The notes under the pieces are model-generated. The model was not told the origin of the DNA. It made no database searches and was given only the letters and a program-made list of their open reading frames with translations. The position numbers were made by a program, and so were the translations under genes. 64,000 bases of DNA from NCBI GenBank assembly GCA_024195265.1, contig JAJLRJ010000009.1, forward strand, positions 4,759,791 to 4,823,790, written 5' to 3'. Positions within the stretch are counted from its first letter, which is position 1, and every line of letters starts with the position of its first letter. The DNA is from Dendrophyllia cribrosa (lineage: Eukaryota > Cnidaria > Anthozoa > Scleractinia > Dendrophylliidae). This document shows, in pieces, positions 24,501 through 32,012 of the stretch.

Positions 24501-27500
24501 TGGTTGAGGAACCGTAAGTTTTCTTCGATTGGTTAGTTTTTAACCAATTGAAGCATCCAGCGGTTGTGCCCGTTCACGTGCAACCACTGCCACTTCGCTC
24601 TACGACTTAAAGCCTAATTCTCCCCTTTCCTTCGCTATGGATCCCTGGTTATTGTCGTCTTTGGGTGTCGATTGGCGACAATTTATACGATATGGCCAAT
24701 GAACTTCCAGCGCCACCTGTAGATTTGCTCACTAATGGGGCTGATGTTAGCCCGGTTGCGGATCACTTCGTTGGATACTTTCATAGGCCAGTAGATCTTC
24801 ATAAGTCTTCATAAACTTTTATGTTAGAACATATGGAGCCTGGTCTCATCACTCTTGGTCATACGCCATGTTCCGCACTCGTATAGTAGAACAGCCATAG
24901 CATTAGACTTGAAGGTCTTCATCTTGGTGTTGAGTTTCAGCTGGCTGCTCTTCCATATGTTTTTGAGCTTGTTGTAAGCTGCTCTGGCCTTTACAAGCCG
25001 ACTTCTGATGTCTTCTTCTGAACATCCACAGGACGAAATAACGACTTTAAGTGCAAGTAAAGGTTCATTAAAGAAAACTTAAAGAACAATTTCGACTATC
25101 TTTAAGTGCACCGTAAATTACTTAAATAAGCCTTTACTTGACAACACAAAGCAAGTAATGAACAATTTAAGTTGCCTTTAAGAGTCTTTAAGTTGTTGAA
25201 AAGTTGAATTAAAGATAACGTAAAGGTTCTTAAAAACATATTTAAGATACTTACTTACTTTAATACATTTAAGAGTATTTACGTCTCAACTTAAAGATTT
25301 TCGATACCTTTAAGTAAAATTTAATTTTTTCTTAAAGATTAGTAAATTCATTATTTCGTCCTGTGATCCTTTCTGAGTCACTGTTACCCCAAGATAAACA
25401 AATTTCAAAACTTCTTCTAGATCTGTTCCATCGACTTGAACTTTTCCACATGTGGGGCTGTTCCACCTCATCGTCATGGTCTATCGTCCTAGATTGTTCA
25501 CTTTACTCTGAATGTGCTCTATTTTACTTGAGATCAGGGCGAGGTCATCTGTGGAGTGAGCAAAGTCAAGGTCTTCTAGGAAGCTGCTGAACTTCCATCT
25601 GATGCCTGTGTTCTTTCTCATAATCCAAATAAGGTTTTGGAAAATGTCCTTAAACTAGGTTTATACCACACTTTTGCTTTCGTGGTACTTACACTTTCTG
25701 TGAATAATATGGAATTCAATTTTTCGCCCAACAGAATAGTGAAGCGTCTAAATTATGGACGTGGATCGAGGACACGTTTATCCCGTCGCTGAAGCCTCAG
25801 TACTGGTACGGCCCGTTCATTCACAAAGAAGAGGAAAGCCTGTGGACAGAACAAGCAGTGGTACGGAAAACACGCCATGGAAGGGGGCCCAAACTGTCTG
25901 CTAAAAAGAAAGGTGGCGGATCCTACTCTAGCGATGATATCGATTCTATTGATGGACTCAAAGAATTCCCCAAGGGAGTCACCGCTGACCGAGGAATGTT
26001 CTATGTCGTAGGCGTGGCGAGGTTACGTCAGTTGAGAGTAAAGAATGGTGAGTGTTGATTTATGAGCAAACTAAGACGGACAATTGAAAAACCGCCGAAA
26101 TACTGGGTAGGAAGTTTTCTTTCCTTTTTTGACCAAACCACATCTCTACTCTTTCATTTTTTATAAGAAATTAATATATATGATGGGTGTGTAGTGCAGT
26201 GTATTCTACGTTTAAACCACTCGGTCCCACTACGTCCTAACTTATCACATTAATGTCCCTTTTACTCGTGAATACGCGAAGTAACGTATAAGTAATCAGT
26301 AACGCGTTGAAATTAGCTATTCTGCAATGTAACTTTTAAAGGGTTATTTTAACCCCGAAAATTGAAGGTTCAAGATAATCCCTTGGAGTTAAAATAACTC
26401 TAATTGCAATTGGAGTTATGCTCACTCCTTAAAGCGGTTTTCAATTGTTGTAAGTAATTTTACGATTTCATTGGTTTTGCATTGCTACGCTTTGTGATTG
26501 GCTAAAAGATCTCGCGCCACTTTATCAACCAATCAGAAGTAAAACTAAAACCAATCGTGACTTGCTCGCACGCGTTTTCCCGCGCTTGGCGCCGGCCACA
26601 TGCATTTGCTTCGAGCTCTGATTGGTTCACTGGATTGTATGCATCTGTTGTGATTGGCCAAAGTGATTACTTTGGTTTTGGTTTTGCGACACTCAAGTGA
26701 AAACCGCTCTATGGAGTAAATTAGATTCTATTACATAAGGTTAAAAATAACTCATTTCTTGATCAATTCCTTACTGTCTGTGGATAGAGCAGTTTTCAAT
26801 TGAGTGTCGTAAAACCAAAACCAAAGTAATTACTCTGACCAATCACAGCAGTCGTAAACAATCCAATGAACCAATCAGAGCTCGAAGCAATTACATGTCG
26901 CGGGCGCCAAGCGCGGGAAAACGCGTGCGAGCAAGTCACGATTGGTTTTGGTTTTACTTCTGATTGGTCGAGAAAGTGGCGCGAGATTTTTTAGCCAATC
27001 ACAAAGCGTAGCAATGCAAAACCAAAGCAATTGTGTAATTACTTTCGACAGTCAATTGAAAACTGCTCTAAAACGTTACTTTGTCTCCTATTGTGAAGGT
27101 AGCTGCACTCTTCCTAAAAACCTGGATGACATCTTCAAAGAATGCAACTCATACTACTCGTGGGATGACGAGGAAGAAGGGACGTTTCTTCCCGGCTGGG
27201 AGCGAATGGACGACAGTGATGAAACCGATGAACAACAGTCTCCATGGATATGGCAAAGCGCCTTGAATCTAAATGGCACGCCCTTCTGGGGAATATTCGC
27301 ATCTTACTGGGGAGGAGGTGAGTCATGACGGGACAGTGTCAGCTATTTTTTGGTAACCACGGTAACACTTAAACGAAACAAGTAATAAGTGTTTGGGAAG
27401 TGTAAATCGCTTTAAACTTATTAGACTTTGCTCTCTCTTTGAGAATTCACTTAAATAACTTCATGTGGGTGTCAAAGAAGCATTCAATGTATGGGCACAG

Positions 27501-30500
27501 TTTATTAGCCCGTGGAGGAGAAATGGGGGGTTTATGGCGCGCGAAGCGGGCACGCAGCGGTGAAATAAGTGAAATAAGTGGCGATATTAGAAGCAAAAAA
27601 AGAGAAAAGTTTATATTCCTCGTCTTTGTACATATGCTATCTCTATGTGACTTTCTTATGCTTGTTTTTGTTCTTTGCTTACCGCACAACCAAGAACCAG
27701 GCTTTTCAATTAGTGTTATCAAATGAAGTTGTCTATCAGCTTGTTTATTCTCATGACGCTCTGTTACATTGCTACCCTTTCCGCTTGTGTTTAAACATGG
27801 TTCGCACAGGCCTTGAAAAGTCCGTAAAAAAACTACAATGACCTTGAAAACTCAGACGGTCCTTGAAAATGATTTATTCTGGAAAATTCCTTGAATTTCA
27901 ACCAGAAGTACTTGAAAATCATCGAAAAGTCCTTGAATGCTTAGGACTAGAGCAAAATAACTTCATTTTGATATCAAAAGATTGAAGCTTAAAAATTCTC
28001 CCTTGAAAAGCAATACCAGCCTTGTCATCCTTTGATTTTGTGATTCTTATTTGCACTTTCGGATAACAGTTTGTCGGCTCAAGTTTGCAAAATACAGTAT
28101 TCAGTATGTGGAATTCCAACATAATAACTTAATTTGTGTTCTCCAAGGAAAGCAAGTCCTTGAATATTGTTGACAAGACATGAAAAAGTCCTCGAATATA
28201 AAGTTCTAAAGTCTGTATGAACTATATATGTTACAGTGCCGGACGCGACTTACCGTGAGTACCCAGCAAACTTTTTTATAAGTTTGCACGATATCACAAG
28301 CTAATTCTTATAATCATTCTCGTAACTGCGGCGCGTCGCACTAGTGCGACGCCCCTTACCGTGATTATAAGTAATAGCTGGTGATATCGTGCAAGCTTGT
28401 AAAAAAGTTGGTGGGTTCTAACGGTAAGGCACGTCGTACTAAATTGTGCAAAGAAATTATATGTTAATCACCGACATTCACTTGCAGGCTTTGTGTACAA
28501 TATAGACTCCGCACGTTTAACCTCTTTGCAGAAGATACAAGATCTGCAAGTTCACGGCTGGATTGACCGTTACACTCGCGCCATTTTTGCAGAGTTTACA
28601 GTGTACAACGCACACACTAATTTCTTCAGTGTGGTTACCCTACTCACAGAGATACTGCCCACAGGGGGGTACCACCATTATCCCAAGGTAGCCACGATCC
28701 GACTGTATCGCTACCAAGGAGCTCAACATACCCTGGTGATGGCGTTCGAGTTCGTGTTCTTTGCATTTCTCTGCATTTTCTGTTACAGCGAATTCAAACA
28801 GCTCTTTATTTTTGGCAAGAAGTACTTCGCGGACCCGTGGAATTACATCGAATGCCTCGTCATTTTGTCATCCTTCTCCGCCATGTTTCTGTATCTTGCT
28901 GAGCTGGGATTCACCAAACTGGCAATCCGCCACATGCGAGCGAATCCCGATAACTTCGTTAGCTTTGACTACATTATTTTCCTTGATCAAGCGTACCTAA
29001 GCGTGTTAGGCTTCAGTGTTTTCTGCGCCTTCCTCAAGTTTCTCAAGCTGGTCCGTTTCAATCGACGCATGTCCATGCTTGTTCAAACCATAAAAGTCAG
29101 CAGCAAACCATTGCTCTCGTTCTTCTTTATGTTCCTGCTGTTCTTCATGGCGTACACACAGGCAGCTTACCTCGTGTTTGGTCCAACGAACGAAGACTAC
29201 GCCACCTTCATTGTCGCTGCAGAGACTATGCTGACAATGACTCTAGGAGGGTTCGATTTCTCAGGGCTACAGAACGCAAACCGTCTCCTCGGGCCTATGT
29301 TTTTCATCTCCTATATGGTGTTCATTTTCTTGGTCCTTGTGAACGTGTTTCTGTCTATCGTGAATGACTCTTTTGCTGAGGTGGCCAATGATGCTGAAAA
29401 GCAGACCAATGAACACGAGGTACTGGAATACATCGTGTACGTAGTCAAGGATTATATAGGTAAGTCCTAACGAATTATCTCTATTGTAAAGGGTACGCGT
29501 CCATGTTGGAAAACGTCCAGATCGACTGCTAATACGAGCTTGAATTGTTGGGAGCTATGGTGCAGTCGAAAACAATCAACAAAGCTGGAACAAAGAAATA
29601 GCTTTGGAAATATCCTTTAACTTCCAAAAGTGTGCCAAGAATCAAAATTCAAGAAATATCGCAAATTGCATTTTGTAAAACATTGAAAATAAATGGTACC
29701 ATGCAAAAGTACTGGCGAAAAGGTTTCATTTGATGATCACACCATAGGATTTCGTCCCGCACAGACCCAAAAGCTGTTAGAACTACACTACATGTCTCCA
29801 TAACCGACTGACTAGTACTGGGAGTCAATAGGTAACGAAAATGAACATTTACATTTTGACACGAGTAAACTGTTAAAATTGACGACGTCGCCAATTGCCT
29901 GTTTTGATTTTTGATAGCAAATGAACTTAAAAACGTTGAGACGTGCGCAGTCGAAATATAATTCATTGCTAATCTTCGGAATACTAGGCGCTTTTTTTGT
30001 TTCGTTCAATTATAGTAAACATTTGTAGGATCTTCGCAGAATCGTCGGGATGTGATGGGAAACGTTAGGAAAACATTCTAAAAACTACTTAATTTGTTCG
30101 GTCGCTACTTCAAAACTCTCGGGGTCGAACTTAAGACTGGATGGTTCAGTTTCATATTGTAAACGAAGAGATATGACCCTATTTAACTGAATCGTGCTCT
30201 TTACACTGGCTATCTTAAATTAGAGCACCGAACTCATGAGATCGAGTTTAGCACCTCAGTTGTAATTCTTTGTTTATTTACTATTATTATTATTATTATT
30301 ATCATATAGGGAGGATGGTGACGCCCCCATTTAAGCCACTGTACAAACCGAGTCTGTCAGACTTTGAAAAGGCGATTGCAGACATCGAGGATCGCTTTGA
30401 ACACATCGAGTACGCCATGGTCAACATCAGCTTGGAGGAGCAACGTCAGGCGAATTGGTTCAAGCCTGAAAAGAAGAACAAGAAGAAAACAACACTGATT

Positions 30501-31256
30501 CAATACCTACTTCATTCGGAGGAAGATTTCGATGAGGATGACTTTTCTAATGCAATCCCACTGATGGTCAAATTACTCTCCACGCATACGTTAGAGGAGC
30601 TGCTGGACGTCGATCAGAAACGCCGCGAACGTGTTTTAATGTCCAATTTTTGTTTGAGGTCTGTTACTTTGGAAGACAATTTCGGCTCTGGTAGGTTTGA
30701 CAGGTCAGATGAAGAAGAGTACGATGACATAGTGCATGATTCTGACGGGGATTCCTTGAATAGCTGGATGGACGTCGAACAACCAACTTACGGGTTAACT
30801 GACTATGGGAACGAGGAGTTTCCGAACAAGTTCCGATCTCTAGATTCGATCAAAGAGGAGAGGGAGCCTAGCGAGACCAGCAGTATCTACGCCACAGTTG
30901 ATTACCCCTCTACGACATCGCTTCACAGCGGTGATCGGGAAAGCGAAGCAACAGGCTCTTGCAATGATGGTGATGTAATCAGTCAGTCCCACAGTGGTAA
31001 AGATGTCATGGGTCAGTCCCACAGCACCGTTTCGTCCTGCAGCATTGCAGATATCACGGATCAGTGCGACAGTAGTGAAGATGTCGTAAGTCAGTCCCGC
31101 AGCATTGGCAATGTCATGCTTCAATCCCGCAGTTGTGACGATGCATCCAATCAGTCTCGAAGCACTAGTGATGTGAGACCTTGCACTAGGGGCAATGAAA
31201 CAGAAACGTCACAGGACAGGAGGTCCTCTTTGAGTGACGTATACATAGTAATATAA
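2683..31256 (+). CDS. Polycystin-1-like protein (PKD repeats, REJ, GPS, PLAT, 11-TM channel), 5' incomplete
   Basis: Seventeen exons fit GT-AG sites with matching phases: 2683-6590, 7109-7407, 8231-8586, 9378-9578, 10741-10866, 11320-11529, 15629-15892, 16251-16664, 17990-18208, 19126-19350, 20196-21157, 21829-21976, 23654-24043, 25735-26047, 27099-27317, 28488-29459, 30310-31256. They total 10,173 nt, exactly 3,391 codons with the stop. Domain order is PKD/Ig-like repeats, REJ, a GAIN-type region with GPS cleavage motif, first TM, PLAT/LH2, further TMs with an extracellular TOP-like domain, a PKD/TRP-type pore, and a cytoplasmic tail. This is the polycystin-1 group: plasma-membrane or ciliary receptor-channel subunits that pair with polycystin-2-type channels (family knowledge). 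The first exon starts in mid-protein, so signal peptide and N-terminal exons lie upstream or are unrecognised. An AATAAA at 31732-31737 could end the transcript. Which paralogue (PKD1, PKD1L or PKDREJ type) is unresolved. Confidence 0.9.
6684..6718. repeat. C- and A-homopolymer tract in polycystin intron 1
   Basis: A run of about 22 pyrimidine-side C bases is followed by A runs. The open frame across it is an artefact of the low-complexity sequence. The rest of intron 1 shows nothing recognisable. Confidence 0.6.
7109..9578 (+). CDS. Polycystin exons 2-4: REJ (receptor for egg jelly) module
   Basis: Exons 7109-7407, 8231-8586 and 9378-9578 continue the ectodomain. Exon 2 has the paired cysteines of REJ modules (GSCRGCSQEQ). 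Exon 3 carries SPPSGGNC and LICDGWTSSSGD, typical of the REJ C-terminal half, ending in TTFEYQ. Exon 4 is helical and acidic. Phases 2/1/0 match at each junction. For exon 2 the acceptor at 7107-7108 is needed; the nearby AG at 7130-7131 would break the frame. Confidence 0.85.
7529..7665. repeat. Degenerate member of the AGCCTGCG short inverted-repeat family
   Basis: It begins AGCTTGCGTGGCAGTCGTTTCC and ends GGAAACGACTGCTACACAGGCTAG (quoted in parts: arms GGCAGTCGTTTCC and GGAAACGACTGC). Its tips resemble the 42- and 64-bp insertions at 37550 and 55901. Flanks (gtctaaagt / cttaaagc) look like a decayed target duplication. Confidence 0.5.
8831..9075. repeat. Minisatellite, about 26-28 bp unit
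   Basis: About nine head-to-tail copies of CACATAGCACTGGCACTCGT plus a variable CACGCA linker. It lies in polycystin intron 3; the frame through it is not a gene. Confidence 0.9.
10140..10255 (-). repeat. CCCTTT-ACTCCC MITE family (B), partial copy
   Basis: It shares the block ACTGGCGAAAAAGTTTCATTTG ... CCATAGGATTT(C/T)GTC ... CATGTCTCCATAA with copies at 29620, 38671, 49679, 54004, 61111 and 63376. Only the right two thirds are recognisable. Strand is arbitrary for this symmetric element. Confidence 0.65.
10741..16664 (+). CDS. Polycystin exons 5-8: GAIN-like pre-GPS region
   Basis: Exons 10741-10866, 11320-11529, 15629-15892 and 16251-16664, all phase 0 at both ends. They encode a helical stretch followed by a beta-rich part (for example AVNLPDDF and FLPFVWTNSAS), matching the position of the GAIN domain that cradles the GPS in adhesion GPCRs and polycystins. 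The 4.1-kb intron between 11529 and 15629 holds an antisense GPCR gene and LINE fragments. Confidence 0.8.
11174..11252 (+). repeat. tRNA-like sequence (SINE head or tRNA pseudogene)
   Basis: It contains an A-box-like TAGCTCAGTGGTTAGAG and a B-box-like GGTTTGATTCC at tRNA spacing, but the acceptor stem does not pair well, so a functional tRNA is unlikely. It sits about 70 bp upstream of polycystin exon 6. Confidence 0.55.
11540..11604 (+). repeat. Second tRNA-like 3' half downstream of polycystin exon 6
   Basis: GCGAGTTCAAATCTCGC forms a perfect T-arm with a B-box, followed by CTGGGATCA. It starts only about 10-20 bp after the exon 6 donor. No matching 5' half is evident. Confidence 0.45.
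12159..12560 (-). mobile_element. Non-LTR retrotransposon (CR1/L2-like) 3' end
   Basis: A minus-strand ORF (12551-12339) encodes SIRYLGPRLWTKLPKSIRD, the conserved C-terminus found after the reverse transcriptase of many CR1/L2-type LINEs. On the minus strand it is followed by an A/T-rich 3' UTR with AATAAA and a (TCTAT)-like tail at about 12160-12175. It is strongly 5'-truncated and abuts an oppositely oriented LINE end. Confidence 0.75.
12561..13166 (+). mobile_element. Second non-LTR retrotransposon 3' end, opposite orientation
   Basis: The frame at 12637-12879 ends with HTYNTRNANNYRPYF and LHLGPKLWNSLPHNL, the same conserved LINE C-terminal motif. The tail is (AAAT)n at 13141-13166. With the element at 12159 it forms a tail-out inverted pair within polycystin intron 6. 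Confidence 0.75.
13276..14163 (-). CDS. Intronless class A (rhodopsin-like) GPCR nested in polycystin intron 6
   Basis: A single-exon protein of 295 residues from ATG 14163-14161 to TAA 13278-13276. Seven hydrophobic segments are visible. TM1 has GNVFTIVLF (N1.50); TM2 has NMASADF (D2.50); TM3 ends GERLYATYRP, an ERL in place of DRY; TM6 has SWFP (W6.48, P6.50); TM7 has NSFVNPIVY (NPxxY), followed by a short helix 8 and tail. By counting from Arg3.50, an Asp falls at 3.32, the amine-contact position of aminergic receptors, but 3.25 is Glu rather than the usual disulphide Cys. The N-terminus has several Asn-glycosylation sites. Intronless orphan receptors of this kind are abundant in cnidarians. 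Ligand is unknown. It is antisense to the polycystin gene. Confidence 0.85.
   Translation of the reverse strand: MKGSSNNSTLNGNESRSSANDIFKTEGIAFFVSFALACVLIVVGNVFTIVLFAAKRRLRKRSLFLVVNMASADFMLGAVSLPIYMYLVGGSFQLWEKEWNKPSETLYRFVDDFFMQASIIFATMISGERLYATYRPFKHRTLSQRKYRVVIFIAWILALSVSAILSVLQSYVSERGFLYFWLPYTLTLTCIICGCNIAIWKKFQQGRIASQQRNRASQSQRLTKTLLFVSLIALLSWFPLIVMNFFVFFHPSIISGRLYYLANVLNYSNSFVNPIVYALRIPDFKQALGLHFCGK
14164..15628. other. Intronic spacer, nothing coding recognised
   Basis: AT-rich sequence between the GPCR and polycystin exon 7. A short direct repeat, CCATATATGCTAATCTA, occurs twice at about 14763-14806. Open frames here are short and lack homology I can recognise. Confidence 0.5.
16975..17840 (+). 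repeat. Duplicated 150-bp segment, copy 1, split by a LINE
   Basis: Bases 16975-17052 and 17739-17840 together match 32872-33030: they share AACAACAAATACTCT, ACAGGCACTTCGAAAACGC, then CTTCTACAACAGAA and GAACAGCATTCGTGATAGAA. A LINE 3' fragment was inserted between the halves. The intact copy could read as a small terminal exon after CCACAG. Confidence 0.75.
17045..17740 (-). mobile_element. 5'-truncated CR1/L2-type LINE inserted into a repeat
   Basis: The minus-strand frame (17751-17302) encodes VQPYFDYCGIVWGNC, LQKLQNRAARIITR and FSYRGAIAWNELPNEIR, a typical RT C-terminal region of CR1/L2-type LINEs. Minus-strand AATAAA lies near the 3' end at about 17053-17062. The insertion interrupts the segment that is intact at 32872-33030. 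Only the last ~700 bp were inserted. Confidence 0.8.
17990..19350 (+). CDS. Polycystin exons 9-10: GPS autoproteolysis motif and first TM helix
   Basis: Exon 17990-18208 ends with SECLYWNTVTNTWIGDGC, the first Cys/Trp half of a GPS. Exon 19126-19350 begins with the second half, TQCLCTHLSSFA, where cleavage between Leu and Ser of HL|S is expected from the family. TM1 follows (about VMIIVCCIFLLYLLLLIW) with a basic stop-transfer end (ARRKDK). All four GPS cysteines and the HLS site are intact, so autocleavage is plausible. Confidence 0.9.
18640..19098. repeat. GAGATAGC-type degenerate tandem repeat
   Basis: Repeats of TTCGAGATAGCGGGGT at about 19014-19090 plus related GAGATA blocks upstream. 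They lie in polycystin intron 9 just before exon 10. Confidence 0.6.
19982..20100. repeat. Short foldback in polycystin intron 10
   Basis: Arms AATAGACCTTCTTATCGATACGGC and GCCGTATCGAT...AAGGTCTATT pair over about 40 bp, ending about 100 bp before exon 11. Confidence 0.7.
20196..21157 (+). CDS. Polycystin exon 11: PLAT/LH2 domain, TM2 and start of TM3
   Basis: The exon opens just before a PLAT domain: YEITVFTGFYRGAGTTADV starts the first strands, and WHNNAGADPSWFVSRILV and the later WFVCDRWLAVEEDDG are the classic PLAT signatures. TM2 follows (IGVMSSLVVLPVNLLVVNIF), then a highly charged cytoplasmic loop of Asp/Glu/Lys runs, then the beginning of TM3. The donor is ATTGC|gtatgt at 21158, which joins in frame to the exon at 21829. 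The same frame stays open past the donor to a stop at 21240-21242. Confidence 0.87.
21302..21656. repeat. Terminal-inverted-repeat element in polycystin intron 11
   Basis: Left end GAATAGACCGGATGCAAATATGGCCGCC mirrors the right end GGCGGCCATATTTGTATTCGGTG (cores CAAATATGGCCGCC / GGCGGCCATATTTG). No coding capacity, so a MITE. Confidence 0.7.
21829..27317 (+). CDS. Polycystin exons 12-15: TM3-TM5 and extracellular TOP-like domain
   Basis: Exon 21829-21976 completes TM3 and has the conserved FGEAKSQRW ... SQPIK block that links TM3 to TM4 in polycystins. Exon 23654-24043 has TM4, a charged cytoplasmic loop and TM5 (MVLYLIFIIVLCVVAYG). Exons 25735-26047 and 27099-27317 form the start of the large extracellular loop (YWYGPF, FYVVGVARLRQLRVKN, ending near SYWGGG). 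Three copies of one MITE family sit in the flanking introns, one only about 30 bp before the exon at 27099. Confidence 0.87.
22027..22312. mobile_element. TIR element enclosing a tRNA-like sequence
   Basis: The ends CAGAAGGAGGTCGGACAC and GTGTCCGACCTCCTTCTG are a perfect 18-bp inverted repeat. On the minus strand the interior (about 22195-22115) carries TAGGTGGTACC and GGTTCAATCC, an A-box/B-box pair. This combines MITE-like ends with a SINE-like centre. Confidence 0.7.
22932..23046. repeat. Near-perfect palindrome, arms about 55 bp
   Basis: Left arm starts ATTCGATAATTAATAAGCG and the right arm ends CGCTTATTAATTATCGAAT with a very short loop around CGTAGCCTACG. It sits in polycystin intron 12. 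Confidence 0.85.
24058..24333 (+). mobile_element. GAGCGGTTTTCAATT MITE family (A), copy 1
   Basis: It begins TA-GAGCGGTTTTCAATTCTG and ends CGACACTCAATTG. Interior blocks such as GCATTGCTACGCTTTGTGATT and CGCACGCGTTTTCCCGCGC match copies at 26431, 26787 and 37479. It starts about 14 bases after the polycystin exon 13 donor. TA at the tips suggests a Tc1/mariner-type origin. Confidence 0.8.
24345..24462 (+). repeat. Tandem repeat with GCGGGAAAA motifs
   Basis: Four to five units of about 30 bp, each carrying GCGGGAAAA followed by a -GTAACC- or -GTGAAAC-like piece. The core TTTCCCGC on the opposite strand matches an E2F-type binding site. It lies directly after MITE copy 1, which has the same GCGCGGGAAAACG core. 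Confidence 0.65.
24650..25622 (-). mobile_element. Decayed RTE-type LINE, interrupted by a MITE
   Basis: Minus-strand fragments read WKFSSFLEDLDFAHSTDD, FVYLGVTVTQKGS and, beyond the insertion, LKNIWKSSQLKLNTKMKTF, matching the RT and thumb order of RTE LINEs (family knowledge). The FADD catalytic motif is broken by extra residues and stops occur, so it is dead. A TIR element at 25031-25365 splits it. Confidence 0.7.
25031..25365. mobile_element. MITE with AGGACGAAATAA ends
   Basis: Ends AGGACGAAATAA and TTATTTCGTCCT are inverted repeats, and the interior is rich in CTTTAAG/CTTAAAG repeats. It is inserted in the RTE LINE. No obvious coding content. Confidence 0.75.
26431..26709 (+). mobile_element. 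MITE family A, copy 2
   Basis: Starts AAAGCGGTTTTCAATTG and ends CACTCAAGTGAAAACCGCTC followed by TA. It has the same interior as copy 1 and lies in polycystin intron 14, inverted relative to copy 3. Confidence 0.85.
26787..27070 (-). mobile_element. MITE family A, copy 3 (inverted)
   Basis: Starts TA-GAGCAGTTTTCAATTGAG and ends CAATTGAAAACTGCTCTA. It ends about 28 bp before polycystin exon 15, so it probably supplies part of that exon's 3' splice region. With copy 2 it can form a ~280-bp stem in the pre-mRNA. Confidence 0.85.
27800..28215. repeat. CCTTGAAAA-rich interspersed repeat
   Basis: The motif CCTTGAAAA or CTTGAAAGTCC occurs many times (about 27812, 27841, 27862, 27910, 28004, 28149). 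It lies in polycystin intron 15 and is not coding. Confidence 0.5.
28235..28440. repeat. Foldback element with GTCGCACTAGTGCGAC centre
   Basis: Arms containing TTGCACGATATCAC and GTGATATCGTGCAA, with outer tips GACTTACCGT / ACGGTAAG. The centre GCGTCGCACTAGTGCGACGC is itself a perfect palindrome. It ends about 50 bp before polycystin exon 16. Confidence 0.8.
28488..29459 (+). CDS. Polycystin exon 16: channel domain with pore
   Basis: This exon encodes the end of the extracellular loop (GWIDRYTRAIFAEFTVYN) and the six C-terminal TM helices. The pore segment reads AAETMLTMTLGGFDFSGL and is followed by NRLLGPMFF and the last helix ending VNVFLSIVNDSFAEV, closely paralleling the polycystin-2 pore and S6. 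The pore-like sequence is intact, so the subunit could line a pore rather than act only as a receptor. Confidence 0.9.
29620..29829 (+). mobile_element. MITE family B copy
   Basis: Matches the family consensus: GTGCCAAGAATCAAAATTCAAG, ATGGTACCATGCAAAAGTACT and CACACCATAGGATTTCGTC blocks, ending near CTGGGAGTCAATAG. It sits in polycystin intron 16. Confidence 0.75.
30310..31256 (+). CDS. Polycystin exon 17: cytoplasmic C-terminus with coiled coil and SQS repeats
   Basis: The last exon starts after CATATAG and ends at TAA 31254-31256. A short heptad-like helix (DFEKAIADIEDRFEHIEYAM) resembles the assembly coiled coil of polycystin tails. Then come a Lys-rich and an acidic segment. The last ~75 residues contain roughly 10-residue repeats built on D-V-x-x-Q-S-R/H-S (for example DVVSQSRSIG, NVMLQSRSCD), encoded by 30-bp near-tandem DNA repeats from about 30970 to 31175. 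Confidence 0.85.
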
Positions 31257-31890
31257 TAAGTATGGGACAACGGGACAGAGAAAGACGCCACAAGTGTACA
31301 AAAAACTGTTTTATTCACGCATAATATCGACAATACTCTTTATCTTACTGCGTTTTATAGTAGTTATTCCTATTTCAGAATCCGCTTTAGAACTGACACC
31401 ATTCCAGGCGGCAAATGGATCAGAGCGGCGAGGAATACAAATTATAATAAGTGGTGTTTCAGATAAAACACTTTCAGTTTTCAAAAAAATGACCACTGTT
31501 CGCTCAACGCTTCGACTTGTCTTTTATTCCTTAAAATGTCAAGCTCACAACAGATTTCTACTATATTAAAGCTACGGTACCCCCATCTCTAATAACAACC
31601 GTCCCCCTTCTCTGCCTTTTATCGAACATTTTTGACAGTAGCTGCCCTCTCATTGGCTAAAATCATATTTTATTACATTTTTGTCAACTGCACAAGGTGA
31701 GTGACTTTGATAAAACACCAAACGACGAAGAAATAAATATTCGAAAACTCGTATTTTGATTTAGCCCACATCTACGAATATAACGAAGGCAAACCATTTA
31801 TTATATTGTTATAAAACACTCGAGAATTCTCGTAAAATGAAACACGAGATAAATGTACTGTAGAGTGAAAGAGCGTCCGACTCATCAATC
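31257..31890. other. Polycystin 3' flank
   Basis: Probable 3' UTR and spacer. An AATAAA at 31732-31737 is a candidate polyadenylation signal. No coding frame looks real. Confidence 0.45.
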
Positions 31891-31918
31891 AATAAATTAA
31901 TCAATCTATCTATCAATT

Positions 31919-31988
<70 letters not shown>

Positions 31989-32012
31989 CCAACCAACCAA
32001 CCAACCAACCAA
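31891..32012. repeat. (TCAA)n then (CCAA)n microsatellite
   Basis: About 25 units of TCAA/ATCA followed by about 6 units of ACCA. Simple tandem repeat. Confidence 0.95.

Noticed and set aside
31891..32012. CRISPR-like or regulatory tandem array
   Set aside because: A plain TCAA/CCAA microsatellite in a eukaryotic genome.
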